The notes: a model not told the origin generated them from the sequence alone. Positions 47,363 to 58,582 are shown, counted from the stretch's first letter. The stretch is 64,000 nucleotides of DNA from Adiantum capillus-veneris (GCA_014529385.2 CM043942.1:110788141-110852140); one strand, 5' to 3'. Made by a program: numbers and translations.

Positions 47363-48475
47363 AGATCATGTTGCATAAGATCTTGCAAGAAGGTTACATA
47401 TGGCCGAATATTCAATGGGATATTAATCATTGGTGCAAGTCGTGTTTATCTTGCCAAAGGATGGGAAAGAGAATTTTGAAGCCTGAATTGTGAAAGATAA
47501 TGCTAGCTTTTGATGTGTTTGAGAAATGGGGTCTCGATGCTATTGGACCCTTACCTATGACTAGCAAAAGAAATGCTTACATCTTGACCGCAGTGGATTA
47601 TTTGTCACGATGGGCAGAATCCAAGGCTGTCAAATAGATTACCAATAAAGAGATGGGAATTTTTTTTATGAGTACATATGTTGCAAATTTGGTGTGCCAC
47701 TAGAGCTACTTTCTGATAGAGGTCCGTGATTTAGAGGAGAGTTGTTTCATTTCTTATGCGAAAAGCTCAATATATAGCATAGGTACAATTCTCCATATTA
47801 TCCACAATGCAATGGTCTTAATAAAAGGTTCAATGGAGAGTTGGTAAAGATCTTGACAAAGATGACTCAAACACATGGGAAGACTTGGGATTTAGAGTTG
47901 CCTTGTGCGTTATGGGCCTACAAAACTGCTATCAAAACGAGCACAGGATTTTCCCCTTACCACTTGGTTTATGGCAAGGAAGCTTTATTGCCAATTGAAG
48001 TGGAAATTCTTGCTCTCAAGTTGTTGTCATTGGAAGATGAGGAGCAAACAAATGCATGGCAGAAAAGGTTATTGGATTTACAATTCTTGCAATTGGATAG
48101 AGTTTTAGCTTTGAGCTACTATGAGGAAGTGTCAAGGAAGGCTCAACTAAAAGCCAATGAATGCGTGGAGGATAAAAAAATTAAAAAGGGTGATTTGGTA
48201 TTGTGATACAATAGCAAATTGGACAATACCTTTCAGAAGAAATTTCAAATCAAATGGGAAGGTCCTTTTACTGTTGTGAACAAGTTTGAAAATGGCAGAT
48301 ATCAGTTTTGGCAGACTTAAATGGTGCACATCATAAGTATCGTGTTAATGGTTATAGATTGAAGAAGTATCTGGCATGTTTGATGACAATTGTGACTGAA
48401 GAAATGCTATTAGTAGAAGGAGACAAGGTGGAGACATCTGAAAATGTGGATGAGGTTTCTGGGGATGAAATGTAG
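47363..48475 (+). pseudogene. Element C: integrase
   Basis: Zinc region Cys pair in HWCKSCLSCQRMGKR (about 47432-47470), first Asp in EKWGLDAIGPLPMTSKRNAY (47522-47581), second in the damaged LLSDRGP segment (about 47707-47727), Glu in the NERFNGEL-like segment (about 47815-47845). The C-terminal part LVYGKEALLPIEVEIL ... KGDLVL runs to 48206, and a further segment (FQIKWEGPFTVVNKFENG) to about 48300. Stops TGA 47491, TAG 47635 and frameshifts near 47660 and 47830 break it. Confidence 0.85.
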
Positions 48476-48543
48476 CAGTTATTCACCCTAGGGACCTCTG
48501 CTTGTCTTGAATGACTAAATAGGAAAGGGGGGTTGGCAAGCTA

Positions 48544-49748
48544 TGTCAGGCATTTTTTGGATAAGCATGAAGTCACTAAGTCATGCCAAAAAGCTTGCTC
48601 ACTAGCCTCGAGTATATAGATGTACATAATACTTTGAGTTTTCAGAGTGCTCTTGTAAAAATTATGTATAAAGGCTTGGTTTTGCTTAGTCATCTTCAAG
48701 AGTTTTGGGTTGGTCAAACTCTTAAAAGGTGGTTTTGAATGAGTACTCTCAATCATGCTTGATAGCCGGTGAATCGAACTCATACATCATAAGTTACATG
48801 CATTGGAAGTGGGTGGTTCCTTACTTAGAAAGTGGGTGCGGATGCATGTGAAGAAAGGAAAGTGGGCTGATTTGATGGATTTAATTAGAAAAGGTGTGGC
48901 CAAGGATTTTTGGAAATAGCCAAAGTGATAAGCTCTGAGCCGGGCTTTACAACATCGCATTCGATGCTCGAAGTCACCCGTCACGCCTCCGCCAAGATTG
49001 CTCGATGTGGGGGGCAAAACAAAAAATTCATTGGCTTAAGTGGGGAGGTGGGAGGATGGTGCCAAGTGGCAATGAAGTAATCCCACATGGGGGGAGCAAG
49101 TGGAAATTGGTGGGTATAAGGGGGGGAGTGGGTACCCCCTAAGGGTGTATCAAAGCAGCTAATGGAGCTTCCTTTCCTTGATCGTGAGGGCTCGTGGGTG
49201 TTGGGGGAGAGAAGGGGCACCATTTTCAGTCCACACCAGCTGCCCAGGTGCTTGGCCACCTTTTTGGTCCACTTTACATCCCCTTTCCCCACTTGCCTTG
49301 GTCAAAAAGTGGTCGACATCTCATTTTTGACCCAAAAAAGGCCAAAATTGGACCAATCAAAAGGTGCCCAAGGAGAGAACCATGTCAGCTAAGAAGAGAG
49401 AAAATACCTTGGGATAAGAGCCAAAAGTCCCCTTTTAATAGATGCAATTCCTTGCACACCCTTTTTCCTAACAAAGACTAGCTTTTTGGGAGCTTTTGAG
49501 AGATACCCCAACTTCAAAAGCTTGTAACTCTCTTGTCTGGTGTTGGAATCAAGCATATGGATACTCTACGGAGGTCTACATGACACAAGATTCCGTGCAC
49601 ACCCTTTTTCTTAAGAGAGACTAGCTTTTTTGGAGCTTTTGAGAGATACCCCAAATTCTAAAGCTTATAACTCTCTTGTTTGGTGTCAGAATCAAGCATA
49701 TGGATACTCTACGGAGGTCTCCACGACACAAGCTTCATCTTTATGGTC
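48544..49748 (+). repeat. Element C 3' LTR, left part
   Basis: Begins TGTCAGGCATTTTTTGG and aligns with 43104-44158. Interrupted by copia-2 at 49748/49749 and continued at 60966 (the target bases TGGTC are present on both sides). Confidence 0.88.
49452..49737 (+). repeat. 143-bp tandem duplication inside element C 3' LTR
   Basis: Units starting near 49452 and 49595 both contain ACTCTACGGAGGTCT and GCTTTTGAGAGATACCCCAA. The 5' LTR has one unit (about 44008-44150), so the duplication arose after insertion. Confidence 0.85.
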
Positions 49749-50101
49749 TATTGAAATGTCAAGCTCTCCATGAGCTGGCACTCTTGTAGGCCTTGGTGAC
49801 TGTTGGTCACATTTACATCATCGACACAGTTGGTGTCCGACATGGCGTATCCTCGGCAAGGATTCTATAGCTGGCATATCTATCTAGCCAGCATAGCTAC
49901 TTAGCGGGTTCACATTATGGACCGTATCTCTCTTTTGGTTGTACTACTTATGTACTCAGTTTTTCGTTATGTATATACACACTCATTTTGTGAAGTAGAT
50001 AAAGAAGAAATTTCAGCCCTCTACTGTGTGTATCTTCTTCTCTATGTGTGTCTGTGTGTAGCTTGGGAGAAGGTCTCTCTTTTCTCTCCTGTTTCTTTTC
50101 A
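49749..50101 (+). repeat. Copia-2 5' LTR
   Basis: 353 bp, starting TATTGAAATG (the TG end is mutated to TA) and ending TTTCTTTTCA. Confidence 0.93.
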
Positions 50102-50113
50102 TGGTATCAGAGC
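50102..50113 (+). other. Copia-2 primer binding site
   Basis: TGGTATCAGAGC abuts the LTR; complementary to initiator tRNA-Met. Confidence 0.93.
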
Positions 50114-50459
50114 CAAGTTAGAGCTACTGACACCCTGTACTGACACGTTGATCTCCAGCAGTCTATAAATGCCAAAGTTCTCACAAAGTTCGATACTAGG
50201 CTCAATTTAGGCTCTATCTAAGAGATAGAGTTCTGGTACAGGTAATCAAACAGGGATGACCAGATTTCTAGTTTTTTGGTTTCTGTGGAGATTGTAGATT
50301 TGCATGCAAAATTGTGTGCAAATAGAGTTGGTACATGTATGCCTGATTGTGGATACATGTATATAAGCTGTGTCACTCTTGTTGAGTGTTTAGTAGATCA
50401 CAGGTATCGGTACATGAAGGTTGCAGGTTTTGTGCAAGTTTCAAATTTTTGGAGCTGTG

Positions 50460-51372
50460 TAGGAATATGGCATACAAGTTCAACCAAATTGTTAGTGGGC
50501 AGTAATAATTTCCCTACATGGAGGTTTTGGATGACAAACTTCCTACAAGGAAAGGGCTTGAAGGTGAAAATGGTGAAGCTCCATGGTGTCTCGAAGAGAA
50601 CGCTACTCCAGAAGAGAAGAAAGCCTTGAAAGATTGGAAGCAAGGCAAAAGCAAAGTCATGTACTGGCTATCTATGAGTGTCTCAGATAGTATGATGGGT
50701 TACTTAGAGAGTGCACCCTCTCCCGCCATAACATGGAAGAGCTTAGAAAAGCTCAATGAAGACCATACCAGAGTCAGGAATTTGCAGCTCAAAACAGAGC
50801 TAAATACAGTGAAGCGAGGCAACATGTCTATCAATGACTATGCCTCAAAGATCAAGACAATAACAAATTCTCTTGGATCTATTGGGGTCACAGTTGATGA
50901 CAATGATGTTGTTGCTGCGACATGAGAAGGGCTTGGAACAAAATACAAAAATTTCAAATCCTCTATGAATACTAGAGAAAATGTTCCCGACTTTAGAGAA
51001 TTAACAACCATGTTAATTTGTGAAGGGAAGAGTCTCGATCTTGGTGCATCCTCTTCTCATAGAAGTATCAATTCTGATCAGCAATCCTTCTATTCAAATA
51101 GAGGCAGACGCAGAGGTCGTGGCATAGGTGGTGGTCGCGGCGGTCAGTATCAAAATTGGCAGCAAAATCAGAGTCAAGGTTGTGGAAGAGGAGGACAAAA
51201 TTATAGAGGTAGGGGGAGAGGTGGAAATCAGAATGAAAACAGAGATCAAAATAATGCATTTGATGTTGAATTTTGGACATGTGGTGAGCGGGGTCACTAC
51301 TCAAATGAATGTCCAACAACACGAAGGAGGCCAAATAACAGAGGTAGAGGGAGAAGGCAACAAAACAATTAG
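50460..51372 (+). pseudogene. Copia-2: gag with broken zinc knuckle
   Basis: The gag frame reads LVGSNNFPTWRFWMTNFLQG (about 50490-50550) and continues from 50518 with TGA at 50923-50925 and TAG at 51370-51372. Core features: KDWKQGKSKVMYWLSMSVSD, LQLKTELNTVKRGNMSINDY. A Gly/Arg-rich segment (RGRRRGRGIGGGRGGQYQN) precedes the knuckle, which reads FWTCGERGHYSNEC (about 51271-51312): the first Cys is replaced by Phe. A frameshift near 50560 gives an alternative reading of the first part. Confidence 0.85.
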
Positions 51373-51426
51373 GCTGCAACAAACAGGAACAACAATGATG
51401 ATGATCGATCCGAGCAGTTATTTGTT

Positions 51427-52052
51427 ATGCAGCATATGGTAAATGCTATGACTGCAGATGTACATGCCAGTGACAGTGTATGGTATGTGGATTCAGGTGC
51501 TTCTAACCACATGACATCCCATGGTGAGTGGTTCAAAGAGACGAAGCAACTAGATGGACCAGGTTATGTAGAAACAGGTGATGATTTAGCTCAATTCAAA
51601 AGCTTCAAAGCTTCTCTTGAAAAGGAAACAGGTGAATAGGTAAAGACACTAAGATCAAATGGAGGGGGAGAATACTTCTCCAAAGAGTTTTTTGATTTTT
51701 TGCAAAAAAATGGTATTCCCAGGCAATTCTCATGTCGATACACTTCACAGAAAAATGGAGTTGCTGAGCGGAAGAACAGACATATTGCAGAGGTGGCAAG
51801 AGCCTTGATGGCTGAAAAGGATATGACTCATCATTTTTGGGCTGAGGAAGTAAATACAAGTGTTTACATTATGAACAGGACTCCTACTGCTGTTGTGCAC
51901 GGAGTCACTTCTGAGGAAAAGTACAGTGGTGGCAAGAAACCAGATTTGTCACATTTAAAAGTGTTTGGGTGCATTGCGTATGTGCACATTCCAGATGAGC
52001 TGCACACAAAGCTAGATCCCAAGGCTGAAAAATGTATTTTTGTGGGTTACGC
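51427..52052 (+). pseudogene. Copia-2: protease start fused to integrase end
   Basis: Protease loop WYVDSGASNHMTSHGEWF (51481-51534) is followed within about 25 codons by the end of the integrase core: LRSNGGGEYFSKEF (about 51650-51690) and NGVAERKNRHIAEVARAL. The protease C-terminus and integrase zinc region with the first catalytic Asp are deleted. The second catalytic position reads Asn instead of Asp. The frame is the same on both sides, with TAG at 51637-51639. The C-terminal part PKAEKCIFVGYAD ends where the foreign insert begins. Confidence 0.85.
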
Positions 52053-52708
52053 TGACAGGAGAAAGCAAGAGCAAAACACCTCTATAGCTAGGCCTCTCTG
52101 CCAGTTTGAAATCACAAACCGATCGACTCAAACACCTGCAATTATCACTCTAAAGACCATATCCTACCGTCAGCCCAAGCCCATGGCCATGGGGTCTCCA
52201 AGAAACATCATTTATTCCTAGTGCATCCTCTGTTTGTAGCAGTACATGTAAGAACATGGCTAAAATAAAAGGTTATATTGAAGGTGATTTATATTAATAT
52301 CATTATTGGAGATTTTCGGAAGATAAGGAGCTGCTCACTTTCTACACAGATGCAAACGGACCAGCCACACTAGGTGCAAGTCAATCTGCCTTTGATTGCA
52401 ATCACTCTTCCTTGTCTGCGGCTCAGATGTCTACTATACTCCTCTTTTCACATGAAACCACCTCTGTTTTAAAACCACAAAGACTGAATATGTACAAAAA
52501 CTATTAAACCCAAGTTGAGAGCACGTCTTGAGGCTAAATATTGACGTCGAGTCCTTCCTATCCAGGGAGCATCCCTGATGGATTGAAGTTGGCGCTGTCT
52601 TTTATCACCAGACTTGTAGCCTAGCTGGCCTAGCGAGTCCTTTCTTCCTGTCATGCCATACTTAGCCCCTCGATTGTTATACGCTTTTTCCCCCAGCTGG
52701 CCTCTCAG

Positions 52709-52749
<41 letters not shown>

Positions 52750-53098
52750 TCGCCACCACTCCCCTTTCCCCTATCAAGCCATCGTTACTACTGCCTTCCG
52801 TCCTCTTTTGTTCGTCAAAGCTGAAGTTTTAATAATTATTCAGCTTATAAGCATTAGCCAACCGCTAATGTACCCACAAAGGTGTGACATGGCATATGGC
52901 ATTAGTATCACATACACTAGTGAATGCATGCTATCAAAAACCCATCAATACTTGACAACGAAATCAATTCCCTAACAACAACTACTCCAAGTTAAAATGG
53001 GAAGCCATCGAGCAGTGATACACCTGATCGTCGATATCTAATCATGAAAGAAAAGCAAGGAAAAATTTTCCAAAAAACGCATGACAACGCAAATGAGA
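52053..53098. other. About 1.05-kb foreign insert in copia-2
   Basis: The copia frame stops matching after FVGYAD (about 52052) and resumes with KGYRCYNPGTREFRVSRDVV at about 53100, in the same frame. The insert has a (CT)n tract at 52711-52745, no recognised protein, no clear terminal inverted repeats and only a weak possible target duplication (TACGCTGA versus AACGCAAA). It may be a decayed non-autonomous transposon or a captured genomic piece. Confidence 0.6.
52711..52745. repeat. (CT)n microsatellite
   Basis: Pure 35-bp tract within the foreign insert of copia-2. Confidence 0.95.
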
Positions 53099-53099
53099 A

Positions 53100-54447
53100 A
53101 AAAGGATACAGGTGTTACAATCCTGGTACTCGTGAATTCCGTGTAAGCAGGGATGTTGTCTTTGATGAGATGGCGGGCTAAAGGACAATACAGGGGCTGA
53201 TGTCAAAGAGCGTGTGGATGCTTCAAGTGGGAAGCAAGAGTCACATACTTTAAGTGGACCAAGAGAATCCTCTTCTAGTGGTTCTATTGACATGCCATGG
53301 AGTGGTAGATCACGCACGCAGGTTACACCGCAAAGTGCACCACAGGTCTCTCGCAAAGGGAAAGAGAAGATAGGTGAGCCCCCATGTATGACTAGTGTTT
53401 CTTCAGGTTCCTCACACATTGATGCAGATTCTGATGGTTCAGATCAGAGTCTTGATGAGGAGCTTGGTATACCAGTAGTCAGGACCCCAGGTGTTAGAAA
53501 ATAGATTGCAAGGACACCTGGCAGTGATTCAGGACCATGCAAGTCTAATAGGGTCAAATTTCCTGTGGACAGGTTGACTTATGATGGGTATGTTACTCAT
53601 CATTATGCTTACATGTCAAAGGTTGTTCAAGATGTAGAACCCACATGTTTTGAGGATGCAATTGGCAATGAGAATTGGGAAAATGCCATGGATGAAGAAA
53701 TGGCTGCGCTTGATGTAAATCAAACTTGGGAGTTGGTGCCATTACCAGAGGGCAAGAAAGCCATTGGGTGCAAATGGGTATATAAAGTAAAGCATAAGGC
53801 TGATGGTACAATTGAAAGATATAAGGCAAGTCTGGTCGCAAAAGGGTATGCACAGACTTATGGTATAGATTATGAGGAAATCTTTCCTCTAGTAGCAAAG
53901 ATGGATACAGTATGTACTGTCATTGCGGTGGCTGTAGCAAAAGGGTGGTTTATGCATCAAATGGATGTCAAGAATGCCTTCTTGCAGAGGGAGCTACAAG
54001 AAGAAGTGTATGTGGAGTAGCCACCTGGTTATGAAGATGGTAAGCATCCAGATTATGTTTGTCGTCTTTGTAAGGCCTTGTATGGGCTAAAGCAAGCACA
54101 AAGAGCGTGGCATGACAGAATTACAGAATTTCTTTTGCGCATTGGATTTCAGATGTCACATGCTGATCACTCACTCTATGTACGTCAGAGTGATGTTGGA
54201 TTTGTGCTTATTACCATCTATGTAGATGACTTGATTATTGTGGGTGACAATGAGACAAAGATTGAGCATGTTAAGGGTCTTCTCAAGAAGGAGTTTGAGA
54301 TAAAGGATTTGGGATGGCTACACTACTTTCTTGGACTTGAGGTGATTCGTATGACAAAGGGCATATGGTTGTCTCAAAGACAGTATGCATTGGATATGTT
54401 ATCTAAATATAGTACGGCTGATTGCAAGCCTATTTCTATGCCCTTAG
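53100..54447 (+). pseudogene. Copia-2: integrase end and reverse transcriptase
   Basis: After KGYRCYNP the frame shifts near 53180 and then stays open to 54447, with TAG at 53502 and 54018. A Ser-rich linker (about 53214-53500) precedes RT: WENAMDEEMAALDVNQTWEL (about 53677-53735), IGCKWVYKVKHKADG, MHQMDVKNAFLQREL (53953-54000), MYGLKQAQRAWHDRI and the catalytic ITIYVDDLIIVGD (about 54210-54250). The frame ends at ISMPLDV, where the element B LTR begins. Confidence 0.92.
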
Positions 54448-54451
54448 ATGT

Positions 54452-54659
54452 TGACGGGAGCAAAGCGAACCCCGAACCGCGATGGCCTCTAAAACACCGG
54501 GGACCGAATGGCGCGCCTCGAGCCTGTCATGGTAAAGCAAACAGGGGGCACCACCTAGCTTCAACGGCTAGGACGCAAACAACACACCACCATAACAAAG
54601 TTTTCATCCAAGAGAGATGGAGCTTGGGAGTAATGATGAAGAGGAAAGGGAATGAGATC

Positions 54660-54721
<62 letters not shown>

Positions 54722-55954
54722 GGGAGGGGGTATAGTGGCTTAGCACTTAGGCACCACAAAAGGATGGCGAATCCGCACACCCTTCACACATACACAAGCT
54801 CACTCCAAACACAAGACTAGGTGGCGATTCCGCACACCTCACATGGGCAAAACATTGCAAGAAAACATACTCACAAAACCTCAAGCTTTATTTAGAGAAT
54901 AAGGCGATGAAATGGGGAGCATAGGGTAGGGGAATGAGAAGGGAGAGCGTGGTAGAGCACATGGCGGATAGGTGGGAGTTGATAGCGAAGACTTGCACGA
55001 GGGTTATGGCCATCATCCTTCATTTAGTTTCCCTTTATCTTCCATAGCCCAAGGGTGTAGAGGTCATGCTCAAGACGAGCATGGTGATTGCGGTGATGGT
55101 GATGGTGTGGGTGTGTGTGTGTGCACTAGGCACACACAATGCATAGTGTACTCTTTGGTGATGGTGTGTGTGTTTAGTGTGATGGTGACCCCTCTTTATA
55201 TAGGGGAGGAGAGGGGAGAAATTCTAGAATTTAGAAATGAAGAAATCATTATCTACATAGGCCATGTGACTGTGGGCCCCACTTGTCTGGCTGTGTGTAT
55301 ATGTGCCAGAACAGCAGTCTCATGAGAGAGAGACTAAGAGAGAGAGATGGGTTGATGAAAAAAAGTGAAAGGTGACATGGAGAATAAAGTAAATACAAGA
55401 GGGGAGAGAGGGGAGTGTGTTCAGAGGTGAATCTGTGTGCAGATGTGTGTGAACACAAGAAAAATCAGGTAACCACTGGGTGGGGATGGATCTGTGGACA
55501 CCTTTTTTAGTGAAACTGAGTCTGTGTGAGTGTGGGGGAGGTTATTTAGCTACAAGACAAGAGACATGACGCCCTTTAGAGAGAGAGGGGGGTATTTGGG
55601 TCATGGGATATGATAGGAGAGAGAAAGAGGGGGTGGGGTATACTATTTTGGAAGATAGGGTAAGTTGCATGTGAGTTAGGATGCATTATTGGTGAGTTAT
55701 AATGAATTATTGGTGAGAGGTGGGGTAGCTTGAGGGGAGAGAGAAAGGAGAAAGGACAAGGGGAAGAGAGAGGGGGTTGACCTTTTGAGTGGAGGAGAGG
55801 AAAAGGGACACACGGCGGGGCAACAATGAAGAAAAAGGAGGCAAGGTGGGGATGGGCTGCCCCGCAGGCATGAGGTGGCCTATTTTACCTTTCTTATATA
55901 TTTACATAATCATACTTTTATTTTTTTCTTACTTTTTTCCAATGCCTTTTATCA
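54452..55954 (-). repeat. Element B 3' LTR
   Basis: On the minus strand it starts TGATAAAAGGCATTGG at 55954 and ends CTCCCGTCA at 54452, 1503 bp. It contains a TATA box (TATATAAAG, 55195-55203, minus) and a 55-bp (GA)n tract at 54664-54718. Positions 54452-55277 match 59358-60190. Confidence 0.82.
54664..54718. repeat. (GA)n in element B 3' LTR
   Basis: 55 bp pure dinucleotide, at the same LTR position as the 63-bp tract at 59571-59633. Confidence 0.95.
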
Positions 55955-55966
55955 CTCCCTCCTTAA
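55955..55966 (-). other. Element B polypurine tract
   Basis: On the minus strand AAGGAGGGAG directly precedes the LTR start TGATAAAAGG; it lies about 10 bp after the stop codon of the long frame. Confidence 0.75.
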
Positions 55967-55976
55967 GAGGAGGTTT

Positions 55977-57989
55977 TCATGGGGTGGGGACGAGAGAAGA
56001 GGGGTATGGGAGCTTGGCTTGTGAAAAGCCCCCATCATTAGCCCTCCCCTTTTGGCTAGAGGCATTCATGCTTCTAGCTCTGAATCTGATTCTTCTTCCG
56101 CTTAGCTGTAGGAGCCGATATCGAGTTGCCTTATGAATTAGCCATTCCATTTGGCCATTGGTGAGATTTCTGGGATATTCATGAATCTGTAACAGGTCCG
56201 GGTGATAGCTTGTTCCTTGGAATAGTGTGAGTTGATTAAACGGGAAGCCCATGGCTTCCAAAACTCTGTGGCAGTGTCCTCCTGGATCCCAAGTGAAAAA
56301 TAGGATCATTGTCTGTAGTGTCCGGACAATAAAATTTTCATGCCAAATTGGACCAAATTTGTAATCACCAGTAGCGAGAGGGGAAATGAGCATCTTGGCT
56401 CCTGTAAAGACAGAAATGAAAATTATGATTCCCAAGAGTGTACCAAGAATCCACCATATATGGCCGCCTTGTTGGTGTGGTGAGCTCAAGTTGTCTTCAG
56501 AGTGCTGCTTACTGCCATTAGAAAAAACTGCAAGCATATCATGCTTCTTTTGGGTGTGCTCAAACATGTGAGCTCCCTTTACTGATGCTAATAGCAAGCC
56601 ACCTACCTTGTGGCTTAAATACAAGCGTAATCCACTTACCTTTCTCCAAAGAGAGGATGTACTATTTGTAAAAAATTGTACCAAATTGCGAATGAGGTCT
56701 TCATTCTTGAATTTTATCAGGTTTTTGTCTATCCATGGCTCCTTTGCTCTTATCTCCATGCTGATCTTCTCTCTATATGTTATAGCGGCTAGCCATAGCC
56801 ATAGGTCTGATGCATCCCATGCAAACACAATGCTGTGTTGTGGAGGAGTTTGGAACATCCTTAAAAGGTTGGCAACATATTGATCATCAAACTTACTATG
56901 AACATCCTCACATAAACTGGAGGCATTACCCATCTCCAAGTTTATAACACCCTTCAGTAGACTAGAGGCATTACCCATCTCTACGTCTATAACACTACAC
57001 AATAAAGTCTTGCTCGGCTGCCATGCCTCTAGAGCAATATCCAACTCCAAACCTTCAGTCATACTTACCTCTTCGTTATGGTCCTCTAGTGAAACTGCCT
57101 TGATGCAAGATTCCTTTAGCTTGCTACACTGTCCTGGGTCCATGTTGGTGCACAGGCTTCCGTTTTCAAAGCCCTCCCCTTTGATTGATATGTTGTCCAT
57201 CTTCTGCAAAGCCTTGCTAACAGGCTGGTTTTCCTCTTCTCTTGTTTCTTTCATGACCTTTGCATTCCTCTTACTCTGACGAGGCCTAATCAACACTTTA
57301 CACCTTCTTATCCTTACTGCCCAATGCTGTCGATTGATCGCTTTGGTGCCTATTTCATTCAAGGTTAAAGATGTACTCACATTTGTAACACAATTTTCTT
57401 GACTTACCTCCCCCACCTGGGTAGCATCTTTTGATTCTTTAACCTCTTGTTCCACTGCTTCAGTTATTTGAATAAACTTCTCGCTTGCTCCTTCTTCGGT
57501 TACCTTCATCTTGACCTCTTCTGCAAGACCAATGATACTTGGTGTGCGGGTACCAATTGGTGGTGGGCGTAGGATGATTGTAAGTGGTGATTGTGGCGGA
57601 CGTAGAATTTGTGTTGGTGGGGCTGGTGCTCGGGGTGGGGGTGTTCTTTCTCTAGGGGGTGACAATTGGTTCCTCCTACCTACTCTATTATAGTTTTGTC
57701 GTGGTTTGGGACAGTAGTACATACCGTGACCATCTTCTCCGTAGTTGTAGCAATGATACTCCCTGTTTTGTCGTCGTGCTCTTCCAGGGTCTTGATCTCT
57801 TTCTTGAATCCTCCATTGCTGTATTAAGTGGACAGACAAATTTTGCAGTTGGTCAGTAATATGGGCCAACATATCTTTTTGGTCATCTCTTACCCCAAGA
57901 GCCGGTGGTGGTGGTGGAATGGTGGTTGTCGTAGTTGCTGGTCGACGCGATGTTCCTGCTTCTGTTGACTCGGTTTCTTTGGCTTTCAT
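55977..57989 (-). CDS. Element B: gag end fused to transmembrane (env-like?) protein
   Basis: 670 codons without a stop, in phase with gag. Residues 1-60: Thr/Pro-rich linker. Residues 80-93: zinc knuckle CYNYGEDGHGMYYC, with the second Cys replaced by Tyr. Residues 100-150: Pro-rich. About 150-320: charged, no known motif. About 330-370: a tandem EMGNASSL repeat. About 512-535: one strong hydrophobic segment (WWILGTLLGIIIFISVF), long enough for a membrane helix, followed by 135 residues ending in a basic tail. Several N-x-S/T sites lie on both sides. No protease, RT or integrase motif was found. Position before the polypurine tract fits env-like proteins of some plant gypsy elements; a captured host membrane protein is the other option. 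Confidence 0.65.
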   Translation of the reverse strand: MKAKETESTEAGTSRRPATTTTTIPPPPPALGVRDDQKDMLAHITDQLQNLSVHLIQQWRIQERDQDPGRARRQNREYHCYNYGEDGHGMYYCPKPRQNYNRVGRRNQLSPPRERTPPPRAPAPPTQILRPPQSPLTIILRPPPIGTRTPSIIGLAEEVKMKVTEEGASEKFIQITEAVEQEVKESKDATQVGEVSQENCVTNVSTSLTLNEIGTKAINRQHWAVRIRRCKVLIRPRQSKRNAKVMKETREEENQPVSKALQKMDNISIKGEGFENGSLCTNMDPGQCSKLKESCIKAVSLEDHNEEVSMTEGLELDIALEAWQPSKTLLCSVIDVEMGNASSLLKGVINLEMGNASSLCEDVHSKFDDQYVANLLRMFQTPPQHSIVFAWDASDLWLWLAAITYREKISMEIRAKEPWIDKNLIKFKNEDLIRNLVQFFTNSTSSLWRKVSGLRLYLSHKVGGLLLASVKGAHMFEHTQKKHDMLAVFSNGSKQHSEDNLSSPHQQGGHIWWILGTLLGIIIFISVFTGAKMLISPLATGDYKFGPIWHENFIVRTLQTMILFFTWDPGGHCHRVLEAMGFPFNQLTLFQGTSYHPDLLQIHEYPRNLTNGQMEWLIHKATRYRLLQLSGRRIRFRARSMNASSQKGRANDGGFSQAKLPYPSSLVPTP

Positions 57990-58499
57990 TCACAGCTTCT
58001 TGTCCTTAAAATGAGCAATCTCAACGGCTGACTCGTATGTAGCCGGGAATCTACCTTTCACTTTATCCTTGAGAAGCGGCCATAAGACATGCATGAACCG
58101 ATCTTTTTTTAGGAAATTGGGTGCAGCTTCCCCCCTTGCCAGTGACTCAACCCATCGTTCCCACAAATCCACAAATTTGGACTCATAGGTGGCATATTCT
58201 AAAAGACCCTCCTGCTTCAAGTCTCTCAACTTGTCCCACAACTTTTCTGAAGTGGTACCTCCCCCAAAGCGCCTCTTAAAAGCGGTTTTTAAGGGTTCCC
58301 AATCATCCTTGGTTACTTGTGGAAGTGCATTGTACCATGATCTAGCTTCTAGCTTCATGAGATGCTTAAATATTCTAACCCGGGATTCATCCGTATCTTT
58401 GTTGCTCACTACACATGCTACTTCAAAGTCATCTAGGAAGTCTGTTACCAAATCCTCCCCCTTCTTTACTTTAAATGTTGGAAATGCTACACTTGCCAT
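57990..58499 (-). CDS. Element B: gag core
   Basis: Starts at MASVAFPTFKVKKGED (58499; an upstream ATG at 58529 is also in frame, but the MASV start is shared with element D). The core LEARSWYNALPQVTKDDWEP and LKTAFKRRFGGGTTSEKLWD is typical of the retrotransposon gag domain. It ends HFKDKKL at TGA 57990-57992. The next codon starts the long frame in the same phase, so the two were probably one protein split by this stop. It would form the particle. Confidence 0.85.
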   Translation of the reverse strand: MASVAFPTFKVKKGEDLVTDFLDDFEVACVVSNKDTDESRVRIFKHLMKLEARSWYNALPQVTKDDWEPLKTAFKRRFGGGTTSEKLWDKLRDLKQEGLLEYATYESKFVDLWERWVESLARGEAAPNFLKKDRFMHVLWPLLKDKVKGRFPATYESAVEIAHFKDKKL

Positions 58500-58582
58500 G
58501 ATTACTGAGAGAGAGCTGGAAAGACACACTGCTTAGCTTGCAAAAGTTTTTTTCTTCTTTACAAGGAGGCGTGCATACCCTC

